64,000 nucleotides of DNA from NCBI GenBank assembly GCA_027021385.1, contig JALUUL010000070.1, forward strand, positions 1-64,000, given 5' to 3'. The notes under the pieces were generated by a model, which ran no database searches, was not told the DNA's origin, and saw nothing but the letters and a program-made list of their open reading frames with translations. This stretch comes from Planctomycetota bacterium (GTDB lineage: Bacteria; Planctomycetota; UBA1135; GCA-002748355). The position numbers and the translations under genes were made by a program. Below are positions 17,159 to 26,298 of this stretch, piece after piece (the first letter of the stretch is position 1; every line of letters begins with the position of its first letter).

Positions 17159-18577
17159 TCAGTATTCCCTACGCTGGGTCGAGGAGGGGATGCCGAGCGC
17201 TTTCCGGTACTTCGTCACCGTCCTGCGGGCGATCTTGACCCCTTCCTTCTCGAGGATCTGGACGACCGCGTCGTCGGAAAGGGGGCGCTTGCGGTCCTCG
17301 GCCTCGATGATCTCCTTGACCCTCTGCTTGATCGCCTGCTGGCTGACCATCTCCCCGCTCTCGCTCCGCGTGCCGGCGGAGAAGAACCGTTTCATGTCGA
17401 AGATGCCCTGCGGGGTCTGGATGTATTTCCCGGAGATGGCCCGGCTGACCGTCGAGATGTGGACGCCGACCTCGTCGGCGATGTCCTGCATTCGGAGGGG
17501 CTTCAGATGGCTGATCCCCTTGCGCAGGAATTCGCTCTGCTTCTCGACGACGGCGGTCGCGATGCGCTGGATCGTGCTCTGGCGCTGGTGGATCGAGTCG
17601 ATGAACCACTTCGCCGCCTCGATCTTCTTGCGCAGGTATTCCTGGACCTTCGGATCGGGCTGGGACTCCTTCAGGAGCTTCCGGTAGACCGAGGAGATCT
17701 GGAGTTCGGGGATCCCTCCCCGTTCGACCCGAACCTCGAAGCGGCCGTCGATCTCCTCGACCACGATGTCGGGGGAGATGACCTGGTTCGGGATGTCCCC
17801 GAACTGCGACCCGGGGTGGGGATGGAGGTGCTTGCGCATGAACTCCACGCATTCCTTGATCTCCTCGATCGTCGCCCCGGTCTTTTTCGCAATCCTCGGG
17901 ATGCGGTTCATGCTCAGATCCTCGAGATGATCCCGAATGACCCGCCGCGCGAGTTCGTGCTCTCCCTCGATCATGTCCAGTTGGAGGAGGAGGCATTCCT
18001 CGAGGTCCGCGGCGCCGACGCCGGGGGGATCCAGGGTCTGCACGAGACGGATCGCCTCGTCGATCTCCTCGAGGCTGCAATCCGCCTCCTCGGCGAGTTC
18101 CTCCCGGGAGGAGATCAGCCTTCCGTCCCGATCGAGGGAGAGGATGACGATCTCCACCTGCTCCCTCTGTTCCGGACTCAGGTCGATGAGGGCCAGCTGG
18201 GACATCAGGTGATCGGTCAGGGATTCGCTGTGTCCCGGCGTATTCGCGAGGGCCTCGAGTTTCGCATCTCCGTCGACGCCCGAACCGATGCGGCCGCGCT
18301 GTTTCCAGTCCTTCGTTCGCTCCTCGATCTCGTCCAGGGTCTCGAAGGTCGCATCGGGGGGGACTTCCTCCTGGGGTTCCGGTTCGGGGGGCGGAACCTC
18401 CTCCGAGGAAGGATCCGGCTCCTTGATGTCGAGGAAGACGTTTTCCTGGAGTTCCTGGTCGATCCGGTCCTTCAGTTCGAGCAGGGGATACTGGAGGACC
18501 TGCATCGCCTGGATCATCTGCGGGGACTGGATCAGTCGTTGTTCGGCGCGCAGGTTCTGGCTCAGGCTCAATCGCAT
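17159..18577 (-). CDS. rpoN: RNA polymerase sigma-54 factor
   Basis: This 472-residue sigma-54 recognises -24/-12 promoters and needs AAA+ activators for open-complex formation. Region I is the Gln/Leu-rich MRLSLSQNLRAEQRLIQSPQ. An acidic region II (about 60-110) follows, then the core-binding domain, an HTH (MQDIADEVGVHISTVSRAIS) and the RpoN box ARRTVTKYRKALGIPSS near the C-terminus. The ATG at 18577 starts region I exactly; longer frames add unrelated sequence. Two sigma-54 activators and a strong candidate promoter upstream of the TonB receptor gene lie in the same window. The usual downstream hpf/ptsN genes are absent, as efp follows instead. Confidence 0.96.
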   Translation of the reverse strand: MRLSLSQNLRAEQRLIQSPQMIQAMQVLQYPLLELKDRIDQELQENVFLDIKEPDPSSEEVPPPEPEPQEEVPPDATFETLDEIEERTKDWKQRGRIGSGVDGDAKLEALANTPGHSESLTDHLMSQLALIDLSPEQREQVEIVILSLDRDGRLISSREELAEEADCSLEEIDEAIRLVQTLDPPGVGAADLEECLLLQLDMIEGEHELARRVIRDHLEDLSMNRIPRIAKKTGATIEEIKECVEFMRKHLHPHPGSQFGDIPNQVISPDIVVEEIDGRFEVRVERGGIPELQISSVYRKLLKESQPDPKVQEYLRKKIEAAKWFIDSIHQRQSTIQRIATAVVEKQSEFLRKGISHLKPLRMQDIADEVGVHISTVSRAISGKYIQTPQGIFDMKRFFSAGTRSESGEMVSQQAIKQRVKEIIEAEDRKRPLSDDAVVQILEKEGVKIARRTVTKYRKALGIPSSTQRREY

Positions 18578-18634
18578 CGTCGTTCTCGCAGGGTTCCCTG
18601 CATGATACAGGAGGGGAGCGAGGAGAGGTCTCCG

Positions 18635-19252
18635 ATGTTCCCGCGCCTCCTGATCCACCCGGGTGAGGAACCGCCTCGGAGCAGCCGGGGTCCTTTCATT
18701 CGTGTAGAATGTTCTGGCGGGCGTCTTCGCCGCGTTTCCCGGAACCTTGCCCCCGCGTCTCGGATCCCGAAATCGATCTTGGTCCTCCCCCTGACCTTTC
18801 CGCTCCTGCTCCTTCTCCTCGGATCCCTCGTTCCGGGCTTCCCCGGGGAGAGCGCCCCGCGGATCGGAGGGTGGAACGCCTCCGGGAGCTTCCCTTCCAT
18901 GCAGGAACCGGAAAGGGGACACCGCGGCTCCTTCGGCGCGAGCCATTCGAGAATCCGCGTCCTGCCCCGCGGCGCGCCGGAGCTTCAAGTCCTCGTCGAG
19001 GAAGCTCCCTCCGAGCGCGGGTTCCGGGCATGTCCCGAGAACCTGCGTCCCTGGATCGAGGCCCTGGACGCCCCGGAGTCCTCGACGAGGGAGGAAGCCC
19101 GACGGAGACTCGCCGCGATCGACTGGAGAAACCATCGCTGGCTCCGTGATCGGGCCTACGGGGAGTCCCGCGCCGAACTCAGGCTCGCGTTGCGCGCGGT
19201 GCTCGCGAGACTCAGGCTCTCGAGGTACCGGGGTCTTCCCCCGGGCCGTTAG
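18635..19252 (+). CDS. Small membrane-anchored protein of unknown function
   Basis: Not recognised. From ATG 18635, which follows AGGAGAGG, the frame gives 205 residues. A Leu-rich hydrophobic segment (LVLPLTFPLLLLLLGSLVPG) lies at about residues 48-68, followed by a charged domain. The C-terminal helical stretch (PWIEALDAPESSTREEARRR, RDRAYGESRAELRLALRAVL) looks like a HEAT-type repeat seen in secreted proteins of this lineage. A TAGAAT -10-like hexamer at 18705-18710 would instead place the start at TTG 18779 (157 residues), where the hydrophobic stretch becomes a signal peptide. Two other frames are open here, but their composition is poorer. Confidence 0.5.
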   Translation: MFPRLLIHPGEEPPRSSRGPFIRVECSGGRLRRVSRNLAPASRIPKSILVLPLTFPLLLLLLGSLVPGFPGESAPRIGGWNASGSFPSMQEPERGHRGSFGASHSRIRVLPRGAPELQVLVEEAPSERGFRACPENLRPWIEALDAPESSTREEARRRLAAIDWRNHRWLRDRAYGESRAELRLALRAVLARLRLSRYRGLPPGR

Positions 19253-19273
19253 AGGCCGCGCACCGGATCCTGT

Positions 19274-21211
19274 TCAACCTCCGAGCCGGAGGCTCTCGAG
19301 GGCTGCGCGGACCCTTTCCGCGTCCTCCTTGCGCCCGGGGCCCGGAAGGAGCTCGTCGCGCAGGAGGAGAAGGGTCTTCCCGAGCGGGAGGAGGCGGGAG
19401 CCCCGCCGTCCCCCCTCAGGAAGGAATAGCGTAGTTCGAGCCCCTTTTTCCCGGCGATTTCGACCTTCCGCGGTCCTTCCTCGACCCGGAACCCTTCGGC
19501 CCTCGTGGCGAGCCCCCGGTGTCCGCGGATCCAGGCCTCGAGCCATTCGAGGGCGGAGGAGGGCGTCCACGGGCCCCTCGGGCGGTCGAGACCGGCGACG
19601 AGGAGGAAGGATCCGGTCGAGGGGTTGCGCCATCCGACCTGGAAGCGGGTCATGCCGGCGCGCCGGAAGGCGGTCCAGCCCTCCGGACCGTGGATGCGGA
19701 AGGGAGGATCCTCGTGGCGGAAGCCTCCGTGCTCGAGGACCCCGCCTCCTCCGTGCCCTTCGGCGAGGGACTCGGCCGCTGATTTCCGGCCGGGGTCGAG
19801 GACGCGGAAGGCGGAGAGGAGACCACGGACCATGGGATGCTCGAAGTCGAGCCCCGGAAGTCCCCCCTGGAAGGCGATCATGTAGGCGACCCGACCGGAA
19901 CGGAGCGAATAGAGCAGGAAGGTCCGAGGGGGGCCGTCCCCGCCGCCCGGGACCCTGAGGGCGCATCTCCAGCCCCTGGCTCCGCCGATTTCGGTCGCCT
20001 CCGGAGGGCTCGGGTCGCCGCCCGTTCCGAGGCCGAGGGCGAGCCGGGAGGCCGCGGCTTCCAGCGTCCGGCGGCAGAGGTCGGTCGCGCCGCCAGGGAG
20101 GGTCTGGATCGAGAGTTCCATCGCGAGGTTCCGATCCAGGGCGTAGACCTCGATCTCCTCGAGGCAGCCGCTCAGGAACGGGGGTTTCGTCGTCATGAAC
20201 CAGGGCCCCTCGGCCGGGGCCTTGAGTTCGTAGTTGCAGATCGGACAGTGGAAGCGGGTTTCGATCCCCATCGACAGTCCGGGGATCGGGGCGGAATCCT
20301 CGCCGGGGCGGCTTCGGATCCGCGCCTGGAGGGAGCGCGTCGTCTCGACGAGGAGCCGGGCCCGGGGAGGAAAGCTCTTAGACCCGGCGGGGAGGACCAC
20401 GAGTTCGAAGATCCGGGCCCGGGCCCTGGGCCGGCCGGTCCGCCGGTCGGGGAGGAGGATCTCGGCGGTCAAGAACAGGGTCCGGAACCCCCTGGACTCG
20501 AAGGCCGCCAAGATCTCGGAACTCCTGGTGGAAGGACGGCCGCCGGTGGTCGAGAGCACGCGGGCGGCGAGGGCCCTCCGGCACTGGGGGTGAACCATCG
20601 CGGTCAGGGCCAGGACCTTCCCGGGGTTCCCGGTGCTCCAGGCCCGATCCAGCGCGCCGGCGAAGGCGCGGTCACGGGGGCGGATCTCCGCCCGCGCGAC
20701 CTTCCGCTCCCAGAACGGACGAGGTTCCGCCGCGGTTTTCCCGCCCTGGAGCAGGAGCGGGGGGGAACCAGAACTCCTCCCCGGCGCCCGTCGACCCGAA
20801 GACCCCGGAACGGACCAGGGCCACGCTGCGTGCGAAGGGGTTCTCCCCATGGGTGGGGAAGTTCGCGGGAGAGCGCCAGAGTTCCCGCAGGCCCGGGGGG
20901 AGGTTTCTTCCCGTACCGAGGCCCAGGTGGAGGACGAGGGCGGCCGCGGCCGAGGCGAGGAAGAGGAGGATCGGCCGGAAGGCGGAAGGAGTCTTCTCCG
21001 TCCGTGCGGCCGGAGTCAGGTCCTCGAGGACGCGGTCGACGAAGGCGGAGGAAGGCGCGGGGACCTCGTGGCGGGTCAGGGCGATCCGAAACAGGGTCTC
21101 CTCGACGAATGACCGGGAGGGCTCAGGGACCCGATGCAGGCGAAGGAGTTCCCGGAGACCCATCCCAGCGCCCCCTTTCTCCGCATTCGGTTCCGACCGG
21201 TCCTTCTTCAT
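19274..21211 (-). pseudogene. Membrane protein with CxxC knuckle, possible anti-sigma factor; interrupted by two frameshifts
   Basis: Reconstructed from three reading frames. The first part (20755-21211) has VPEPSRSFVEETLFRIALTR, FVDRVLEDL and a membrane helix (about residues 67-87). It lies directly after an ECF sigma gene with a 4-base overlap, as anti-sigma factors do. The frame must move by +1 in a C7 run (minus strand) at about 20752-20758 to reach the middle part, which carries a CPICNYEL zinc-knuckle-like motif. It must move by -1 in a G6 run at about 19416-19421 to reach a good C-terminus ending RVRAALESLRLGG at 19274. Read unshifted, the middle frame ends at 19249 with low-quality sequence. 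Sequencing error or true decay are both possible. Confidence 0.6.
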
Positions 21212-21790
21212 CGATTCCCGTCCTGGGGGCTTCCGAGATACGGCGCCAAATGCTTCTTCATCGCTTCCCGGGCCCGATGGAGGCGCGACTTGACGGTCCC
21301 CTCGGTCGTGCCCATGACCCCTGCGATGCTTTTCAAGTCCATTTGTTCGAACTCTCTGAGAACAAAGACCATACGGTGGTCCTCGCTCAGCGCCTGCAAG
21401 GCCGTCTCGATCCTATCGCCGAGTTCGCGGTCCAGGGCGGCCTCCCCCGGTCTACGAACGTTCCTGTCCTCGAGTTCCCATCCTCCTTTCGGGGTCCCCC
21501 GCGCTCCCGAGGGACACGGTCGGGATCCTTTTCTTCTTCAGGACGTCGAGGCAGTGGTTCCGGACGAAGGTGAAGACCCAGGTCGTGAACTTGACCCCGC
21601 GCGACGGATCGAAGCGGTCGAGGGAGCGGAAGACCTTCAGGAAGATCTCCTGCGCGACGTCCTCGGCCTCCTCGGCGAAGCGCCGGCCGAGGTAACGGTG
21701 GATCGTCGCCAGGATCGGGCGGTGAAGCGTCTCGACGATGCGCCGACTGGCTTGCAGATCGCCGTCCAGGGCGGCCCGGATGTCGGTCAT
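21208..21790 (-). pseudogene. ECF-type RNA polymerase sigma factor, frameshifted between regions 2 and 4
   Basis: From ATG 21790 (AGGA upstream) one frame encodes sigma region 2 (RYLGRRFAEEAEDVAQEIF, RFDPSRGVKFTTWVFTFVRN) and stops at about 21452. Region 4 (LSEDHRMVFVLREFEQMDL, GTTEGTVKSRLHRAREAM) continues in the +1 frame to 21208. Translated upstream, that frame gives a sensible linker (WELEDRNVRRPGEAALDREL). One extra base in the GGGGGACCCC run near 21492-21500 explains the break. A restored protein would be about 193 residues, normal for an ECF sigma. It follows hslU by 42 bases and overlaps the next gene by four. Sequencing error, decay or slippage at a CCC codon are the options. Confidence 0.7.
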
Positions 21791-21831
21791 CGGAATGTCC
21801 TGCACGGTCTTCCGTCCGGCGGCGGTCCGGT

Positions 21832-23316
21832 TCAGATCATGTATCGGATCAGGTCGGGGTCGTCCGCCGCGTCTCCGAGTCGGGCCTCGGCGAACTCCTT
21901 GTCGATGCGGACGACCTCCCCCTTCCGGTCCGGGGCCTGGAAGGAGAGGTCCTCGAGGCACATCTCGAGGGTCGTCAGGAGGCGCCGGGCTCCGATGTCC
22001 TGGGTCGTCTTGTTGGCCTTGTAGGCGACCGCCGCGATGTGGGCCAGGCCGTCCTCGGTGAACTCGAGTTCGAGCCCTTCCGTCTCGAGCAGGGCGATGT
22101 ATTGCTTGACGAGGCTGTGCTCGGGTTCGGTCAGGATCCGGAGGAAATCCTCCTCCCGCAACGGTTGCAGGGCGACCCGGACCGGGAAGCGACCCTGGAG
22201 TTCGGGGAGGAGGTCGCTCGGCTTGTTCATGTGGAAGGCCCCGGCCGCGAGGAAGAGGATGTGCTTGGTCTCCACGTAACCGTACTTCGTGTAGACCGTG
22301 CATCCCTCGACGATCGTCAGGAGATCACGCTGCACGCCTTCGCGGGAGACGTCCGGGCCCTGGGCCGAACCCGCGGTGACGATCTTGTCGATCTCGTCGA
22401 TGAAGAGGATGCCGTCCTCCTGGAGCCGTCGCATCGCCTCCTGGACGACTTCGTCCTCGTCGACAAGGGTCTCGGCCTCGTCCTCGAGGAGGATGCGCCG
22501 GGCCTCGCGGATCCTGAGCCGGCGTTCCTTCATCCGCGGGCCTCCTCCGCGTCCCCAGAGTTCCTGGAGGGCCGCCGCGTCGATGCCCATCGCGTCCTGC
22601 CCCGCCGGTCCCATGACACTGAGCGTCGGCGTCGAGCGGTCCCGGACGAGGATGTCGAGGATTTCCTCCTCGAGCCGGCCCGCGTCGAGCCGCGCCTCCC
22701 AGTCCTTCCGGGCCTTGCTCCGTTCCTCGATCCTCGCGGCGAGTTCCTCGTCGCCGAGAAGAGGGAGGTCCCGCGCCGGTTCGATCCCCCCCTCGGTCCC
22801 GGGAGGCACCGGGCGCCAGAGGCCGCCGTCCTGGGTCCAGCGGACCTCCTCGTTCTCCAGACCGGGGATGCCGGGGTCGTCGTCCTCGGGTCGGAGATCC
22901 TCGCGGGCCCAGAGGGCCTCGAGGATCCGTTCCCGCGCGCGCTCCCGGGCCTCGGCCTGCACCTCGGCGACCCGCTCCGCCCGTACCATCCGGACGGCGA
23001 CCTCGGCCAGGTCCCGGACCATGCTCTCGACGTCGCGCCCGTGGTAGCCGACCTCGGAGTACTTGCTGGCCTCGACCTTCAGGAACGGGGCCCTCGTGAG
23101 TTCGGCCAGGCGCCGGGCGATCTCGGTCTTTCCGACCCCCGTCGGCCCGATCAGGAGGATGTTCTTGGGATAGACCTCGGCGGCGAGATCGGGGGGGAGC
23201 TGCCGGCGGCGCCAGCGGTTCCGGAGCGCGACCGCGACCTTCCTCTTGGCCTTCTCCTGGCCGACGATGTGGCGATCGAGGCGCGCGACGATCTCTTCGG
23301 GGGTCAGGTCCTGCAT
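21832..23316 (-). CDS. hslU: ATP-dependent protease ATPase subunit HslU
   Basis: This 494-residue AAA+ unfoldase forms hexamers that feed proteins into the HslV peptidase. It starts MQDLTPEEIVARLDRHIVGQ, with Walker A GPTGVGKT at residues 57-64, then YSEVGYHGRDVESMVRDL, an inserted I domain, and Walker B ILFIDEIDKI. The extreme C-terminus IRYMI matches the tail that inserts into HslV. The ATG at 23316 fits the family N-terminus; longer frames run into Pro/Arg-rich sequence. No hslV lies beside it, because upstream is the divergent ATP synthase operon. Downstream, 42 bases away, is the frameshifted ECF sigma gene. Confidence 0.93.
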   Translation of the reverse strand: MQDLTPEEIVARLDRHIVGQEKAKRKVAVALRNRWRRRQLPPDLAAEVYPKNILLIGPTGVGKTEIARRLAELTRAPFLKVEASKYSEVGYHGRDVESMVRDLAEVAVRMVRAERVAEVQAEARERARERILEALWAREDLRPEDDDPGIPGLENEEVRWTQDGGLWRPVPPGTEGGIEPARDLPLLGDEELAARIEERSKARKDWEARLDAGRLEEEILDILVRDRSTPTLSVMGPAGQDAMGIDAAALQELWGRGGGPRMKERRLRIREARRILLEDEAETLVDEDEVVQEAMRRLQEDGILFIDEIDKIVTAGSAQGPDVSREGVQRDLLTIVEGCTVYTKYGYVETKHILFLAAGAFHMNKPSDLLPELQGRFPVRVALQPLREEDFLRILTEPEHSLVKQYIALLETEGLELEFTEDGLAHIAAVAYKANKTTQDIGARRLLTTLEMCLEDLSFQAPDRKGEVVRIDKEFAEARLGDAADDPDLIRYMI

Positions 23317-23464
23317 TGCGGATCCGATCTCGAAAGGGGGACAGGATGGGTCGGGGCCTCGGCCCTTGCAAGGACGGGGAGGATCGGGGACCTCGGAACG
23401 ACGGAGGACGGGGCTTTTCGGGTCGGAGCTTGCCGGCGGGGCGGCGCGGGGCGATCGTGGGAGC

Positions 23465-23839
23465 ATGGTCGCCGCAGGGGAACGGGGCCGGAAGCCGCGC
23501 CGCTCGCCGCTCGCGGCCCTCGCCGGCAAGGAGGCCTCGGCCGGTCTGACCTATGGTCTCGTTCTCGCAGCCTTCAGTCTCGGGGGCTACGGCCTCGATT
23601 CCCTGCTCGGGACGAGTCCCCTCTTCGTCCTCCTGCTCCTCGTGGTCGGGGCGGTCGGCGGGTTCATCCAGCTCGTCGAAACGGTCTCGCCCGGAACCCT
23701 TTTTCCGGGCCGCAGGCCCGAAGGTCCGTCCGGGTCCGGCCGTACCGTAGAGGGAGGGGAAGGAAGCGGGCGCGCTTCGTTCCCCGAGGAGGAGGGCCGA
23801 GGGGGGGGTGCCGGCCCGCGGGATCGGAGCGGGACATGA
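23465..23839 (+). CDS. AtpZ/AtpI-like small membrane protein, first gene of the ATP synthase operon
   Basis: This 124-residue protein has two hydrophobic helices (ASAGLTYGLVLAAFSLGGYG and LFVLLLLVVGAVGGFIQLV), the pattern of the AtpZ/putative F0F1-ATPase accessory family. That family has been linked to Mg/Ca transport or assistance of c-ring assembly. A Gly/Glu-rich tail of about 45 residues follows the second helix. The ATG at 23465 is the first after the divergent hslU start. The stop overlaps the next gene (ATGA). The assignment rests on topology and operon position. Confidence 0.65.
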   Translation: MVAAGERGRKPRRSPLAALAGKEASAGLTYGLVLAAFSLGGYGLDSLLGTSPLFVLLLLVVGAVGGFIQLVETVSPGTLFPGRRPEGPSGSGRTVEGGEGSGRASFPEEEGRGGGAGPRDRSGT

Positions 23840-24255
23840 ACCGGGGCCCGAGGTTCCTGCCCTGGCTCGGTCCTCTCCTGGTGCTCCTGTGCCTCCAGGT
23901 CCTCGTCCCCGAACTCCTTCCCGGGCCGGAACGAGCGCTATCGAGGGAGCGCCAGCTCCAGGGGGGCTGGCTCGGGATCGTGCTCGGGTCCCTCGCCGCG
24001 TTCGGGGTCGGACGGTGGATCGACCGGGCCCTGGAGGCCGGCGGCGGCGCCTTCCTGAAGCCGATGGCCGGGGGCTTCCTCCTGAAACTCCTCCTACTCG
24101 GCGCGGTCGGGGGATGGCTCGGTTTTCTCCAAACGGAGGGCCCGGGCTTCGAGGCCTTCGCCCTCGCCTTCGTTGCCTCCGCCTTCGGTTGGAATCTCCT
24201 CTTCCTGCTCGGACACCCGAGGCTCGGAAGACCCCCGGGGGGGCGGGGTTCCTGA
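23836..24255 (+). CDS. Small hydrophobic protein in the AtpI position
   Basis: This 139-residue protein has four predicted membrane helices (for example WLGPLLVLLCLQVLVPELLP, LGIVLGSLAAFGVGRWIDRA, GGFLLKLLLLGAVGGWLGFL and a last one near 105-130). AtpI-type proteins with four helices precede atpB in many F-ATPase operons, and by position and size this is the likely counterpart. Sequence similarity to AtpI cannot be confirmed by eye. It is translationally coupled to the upstream gene and lies 139 bases before atpB. Confidence 0.55.
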   Translation: MNRGPRFLPWLGPLLVLLCLQVLVPELLPGPERALSRERQLQGGWLGIVLGSLAAFGVGRWIDRALEAGGGAFLKPMAGGFLLKLLLLGAVGGWLGFLQTEGPGFEAFALAFVASAFGWNLLFLLGHPRLGRPPGGRGS

Positions 24256-24394
24256 TCGCGTCGATCCGCCGCGCCCGAGGCCGCGAATCCCCGCGGTTTT
24301 TCCTGTCTTCTTCCTTCACATTGCGCGGCGAGGTCATAAGCTTCTCGCCCAAAATTCCGGCTCGCCGGAGACCCGAGACCCCTTGAGGAAGATC

Positions 24395-25333
24395 TTGTCC
24401 CTCGCAATCGAGAACCACCGAGATTCGGGCGCCTTTCCCCGCTTGCTCCGGCTCGCGGCCGTGGCCGCCGCCCTTCCCGCGAGCGCGGCCCGCCTCGCCG
24501 CCCAGGAAGGGGGCGTCCCGGCGGCGGGGGGGGGGCACGCGGCGGGGGGCGACGTCTTCACGCGGCTCTACGGGCACGTCATCCCCCACGAGATCGCTTC
24601 CTTCGACCTCGGGGCCGTGCGGCTCGGTTTCTACAACATCCAGATCTTCCAGGTCCTCGCGGTCGCCCTGATGTTCGTCATCTTCTTCGGGGTCCGCAGG
24701 GGGCTCGAGGCCTCCCTTGCAGGCGGGGGGAGGATGGGACCCTTCACCCGGATCTTCTCGGGTTTCGTCCTCTTCATCCGGGACGAGATGGTCGTTCCGA
24801 TCATGGGGGACCGGGAGGGAAGCCGCTTCCTGCCTTATTTCCTCTTCGTCTTCTTCTTCATCGCCTTCCAGAACCTGCTCGGCCTGATCCCCCACGGGGC
24901 GACGGCGACGGCGAGCCTCTTCGTGACCGGAGGGCTCGCGGCGACGACGCTCGCGCTCATGGTCGGCGGGGGCATGGTCGTCCAGGGGCCGGGGGCCTTC
25001 TGGAAGAACCTCGTGCCGCACGGCGTGCCCTGGTGGCTCGTCCCCTTGATGTTCCTGGTCGAGGTCATCGGCATCATCGCGAAGCCCTTCGCCCTGACCG
25101 TCCGTCTCTTCGCGAACATGCTGGCCGGACACCTCGTCGTCCTGTCCTTCATGGGCCTGATCTTCTACTTCGCGGGACAGATCGGGAACCTGGCCTACGC
25201 GGTCGCCGTTCCCTCGGTCGGCATGGCGGTCTTCATCATGATCATCGAAGGCTTCGTCGCCCTGCTGCAGGCCTACATCTTCACCTACTTGTCGATTTTG
25301 TTCGTCGGGATGTGTCTGCATCCCGAACATTGA
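24395..25333 (+). CDS. atpB: ATP synthase F0 subunit a
   Basis: This 312-residue polytopic subunit forms the proton half-channels against the c-ring. The essential Arg lies in IIAKPFALTVRLFANMLAGH, and the last helices (VGMAVFIMIIEGFVALLQAY, IFTYLSILFVG) complete the usual fold. The TTG at 24395 follows AGGAAG at normal spacing; no ATG is available before the conserved region. The N-terminus has a signal-peptide-like stretch (LLRLAAVAAALPASAARLAA) and a Gly/His-rich linker before the first conserved part (IPHEIASFDLGAVRLGFYNI), longer than in E. coli. Confidence 0.92.
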   Translation: MSLAIENHRDSGAFPRLLRLAAVAAALPASAARLAAQEGGVPAAGGGHAAGGDVFTRLYGHVIPHEIASFDLGAVRLGFYNIQIFQVLAVALMFVIFFGVRRGLEASLAGGGRMGPFTRIFSGFVLFIRDEMVVPIMGDREGSRFLPYFLFVFFFIAFQNLLGLIPHGATATASLFVTGGLAATTLALMVGGGMVVQGPGAFWKNLVPHGVPWWLVPLMFLVEVIGIIAKPFALTVRLFANMLAGHLVVLSFMGLIFYFAGQIGNLAYAVAVPSVGMAVFIMIIEGFVALLQAYIFTYLSILFVGMCLHPEH

Positions 25334-25431
25334 GTTCTCCGGCGTTCCGGAGCGGGGAGATCCCCCCCGGAGCCCTTTGACCCCCCGGGCTTCCGTCGTT
25401 CGGAACCCGCAACCTTCAGGAGAGAAACGGA

Positions 25432-25683
25432 ATGCTTTCGATGATTCTCGCAGAGACGGGCATGGTCGGGCTCGGCGCCGGCCTCGGTGCAGGACTCGCC
25501 GTCATCGGCGCCGGTATCGGCATCGGATCCATCGGCGGCAAGGCGGGCGAGGGCATCGCCCGGCAGCCCGAGGCGGCCGACAACATCCGCGGCAACGCGC
25601 TGATCCTCTCGGCCCTGATCGAGGGCGTCGCGCTCTTCGCCGTCGTCGTCACCCTCCTCCTCTCCGGCAAGATTGGCGGCTGA
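25432..25683 (+). CDS. atpE: ATP synthase F0 subunit c
   Basis: This 83-residue hairpin protein forms the rotor ring. The inner helix is Gly-rich (GLGAGLGAGLAVIGAGIGIG), the polar loop reads ARQPEA, and the ion-binding Glu64 lies in SALIEGVALFAVVV. The residue after Glu is Gly, not the Ser or Thr seen in Na-binding c-subunits, so proton coupling is the simpler reading. AGGAGA precedes ATG 25432. Confidence 0.95.
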   Translation: MLSMILAETGMVGLGAGLGAGLAVIGAGIGIGSIGGKAGEGIARQPEAADNIRGNALILSALIEGVALFAVVVTLLLSGKIGG

Positions 25684-25706
25684 TTCCTGCCGCCGGGAGT
25701 TCGCCG

Positions 25707-26282
25707 ATGTCCATCCTCACGAACCTCGTCCTGCCCGCCCTTCGCCTCGGAGGGGAGGGGGGGCACGAAGGCGGCTTCAATCCACTGACCGAACAGTGGG
25801 GGGTCCTCTTCTGGACCTGGCTGATCTTCCTGGTCTCCCTCCCGTTCATGTGGAAGGTCGTCTTCGGCCCGATCGCGAAGGCCCTGAAGGACCGCGACCA
25901 GCGGGCCGAGGACGCGATCGCCCGGGCAGAGGAGGCCAAGGCGGCGGCGGAGCGCGCCCGTTCCGAAACCGAGGCGCGCCTCGAGGAGGCTCGTGAGGAG
26001 GCGCGGCGTCAGATCCAGGCGGCCAGGGAGCGGGCGGAGGCCCAGCACCAGGAACTCCTCGCGAAGGCGAAGGAAGAGGCGGCCCGCGAGCGGGACCGCG
26101 CGGCCGACGAGATCCGGGCGGAGAAGCAACGAGCCCTTGCCGAGATCCGGGACGAGGTCGTCGACCTGACGCTCACGGCCTCCGCGAAGCTCCTCGGGCG
26201 CGAGATCCGGGACGAGGACCAGAAGTCCTTCGTTCAGGGATTCGTGCGCGAGGCGGAGCGCTTCCCGGCGGGAAAGGACTGA
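25707..26282 (+). CDS. atpF: ATP synthase F0 subunit b
   Basis: This 191-residue peripheral-stalk subunit has one N-terminal membrane helix (WGVLFWTWLIFLVSLPFMW, about residues 32-50) followed by a long charged coiled coil rich in Ala, Glu and Arg up to about residue 165. Its end, REIRDEDQKSFVQGFVREAE, contacts delta in the family. The ATG at 25707 lies 23 bases after atpE. Only one b-type gene is present, so the stalk should be a b-homodimer. Confidence 0.92.
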   Translation: MSILTNLVLPALRLGGEGGHEGGFNPLTEQWGVLFWTWLIFLVSLPFMWKVVFGPIAKALKDRDQRAEDAIARAEEAKAAAERARSETEARLEEAREEARRQIQAARERAEAQHQELLAKAKEEAARERDRAADEIRAEKQRALAEIRDEVVDLTLTASAKLLGREIRDEDQKSFVQGFVREAERFPAGKD

Positions 26283-26298
26283 GGCGGAGCGCCGACCG

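Noticed and set aside
18709-19149. Alternative plus-strand frame starting ATG 18709 downstream of rpoN.
   Set aside because: It is Pro/Arg/Ser-rich with no hydrophobic signal; the overlapping frame ending at 19252 has better protein-like composition.
25432-25683. Na-dependent ATP synthase based on the Gly-rich c-subunit.
   Set aside because: The Ser/Thr after the essential Glu and the Gln of Na-type rings were not found.
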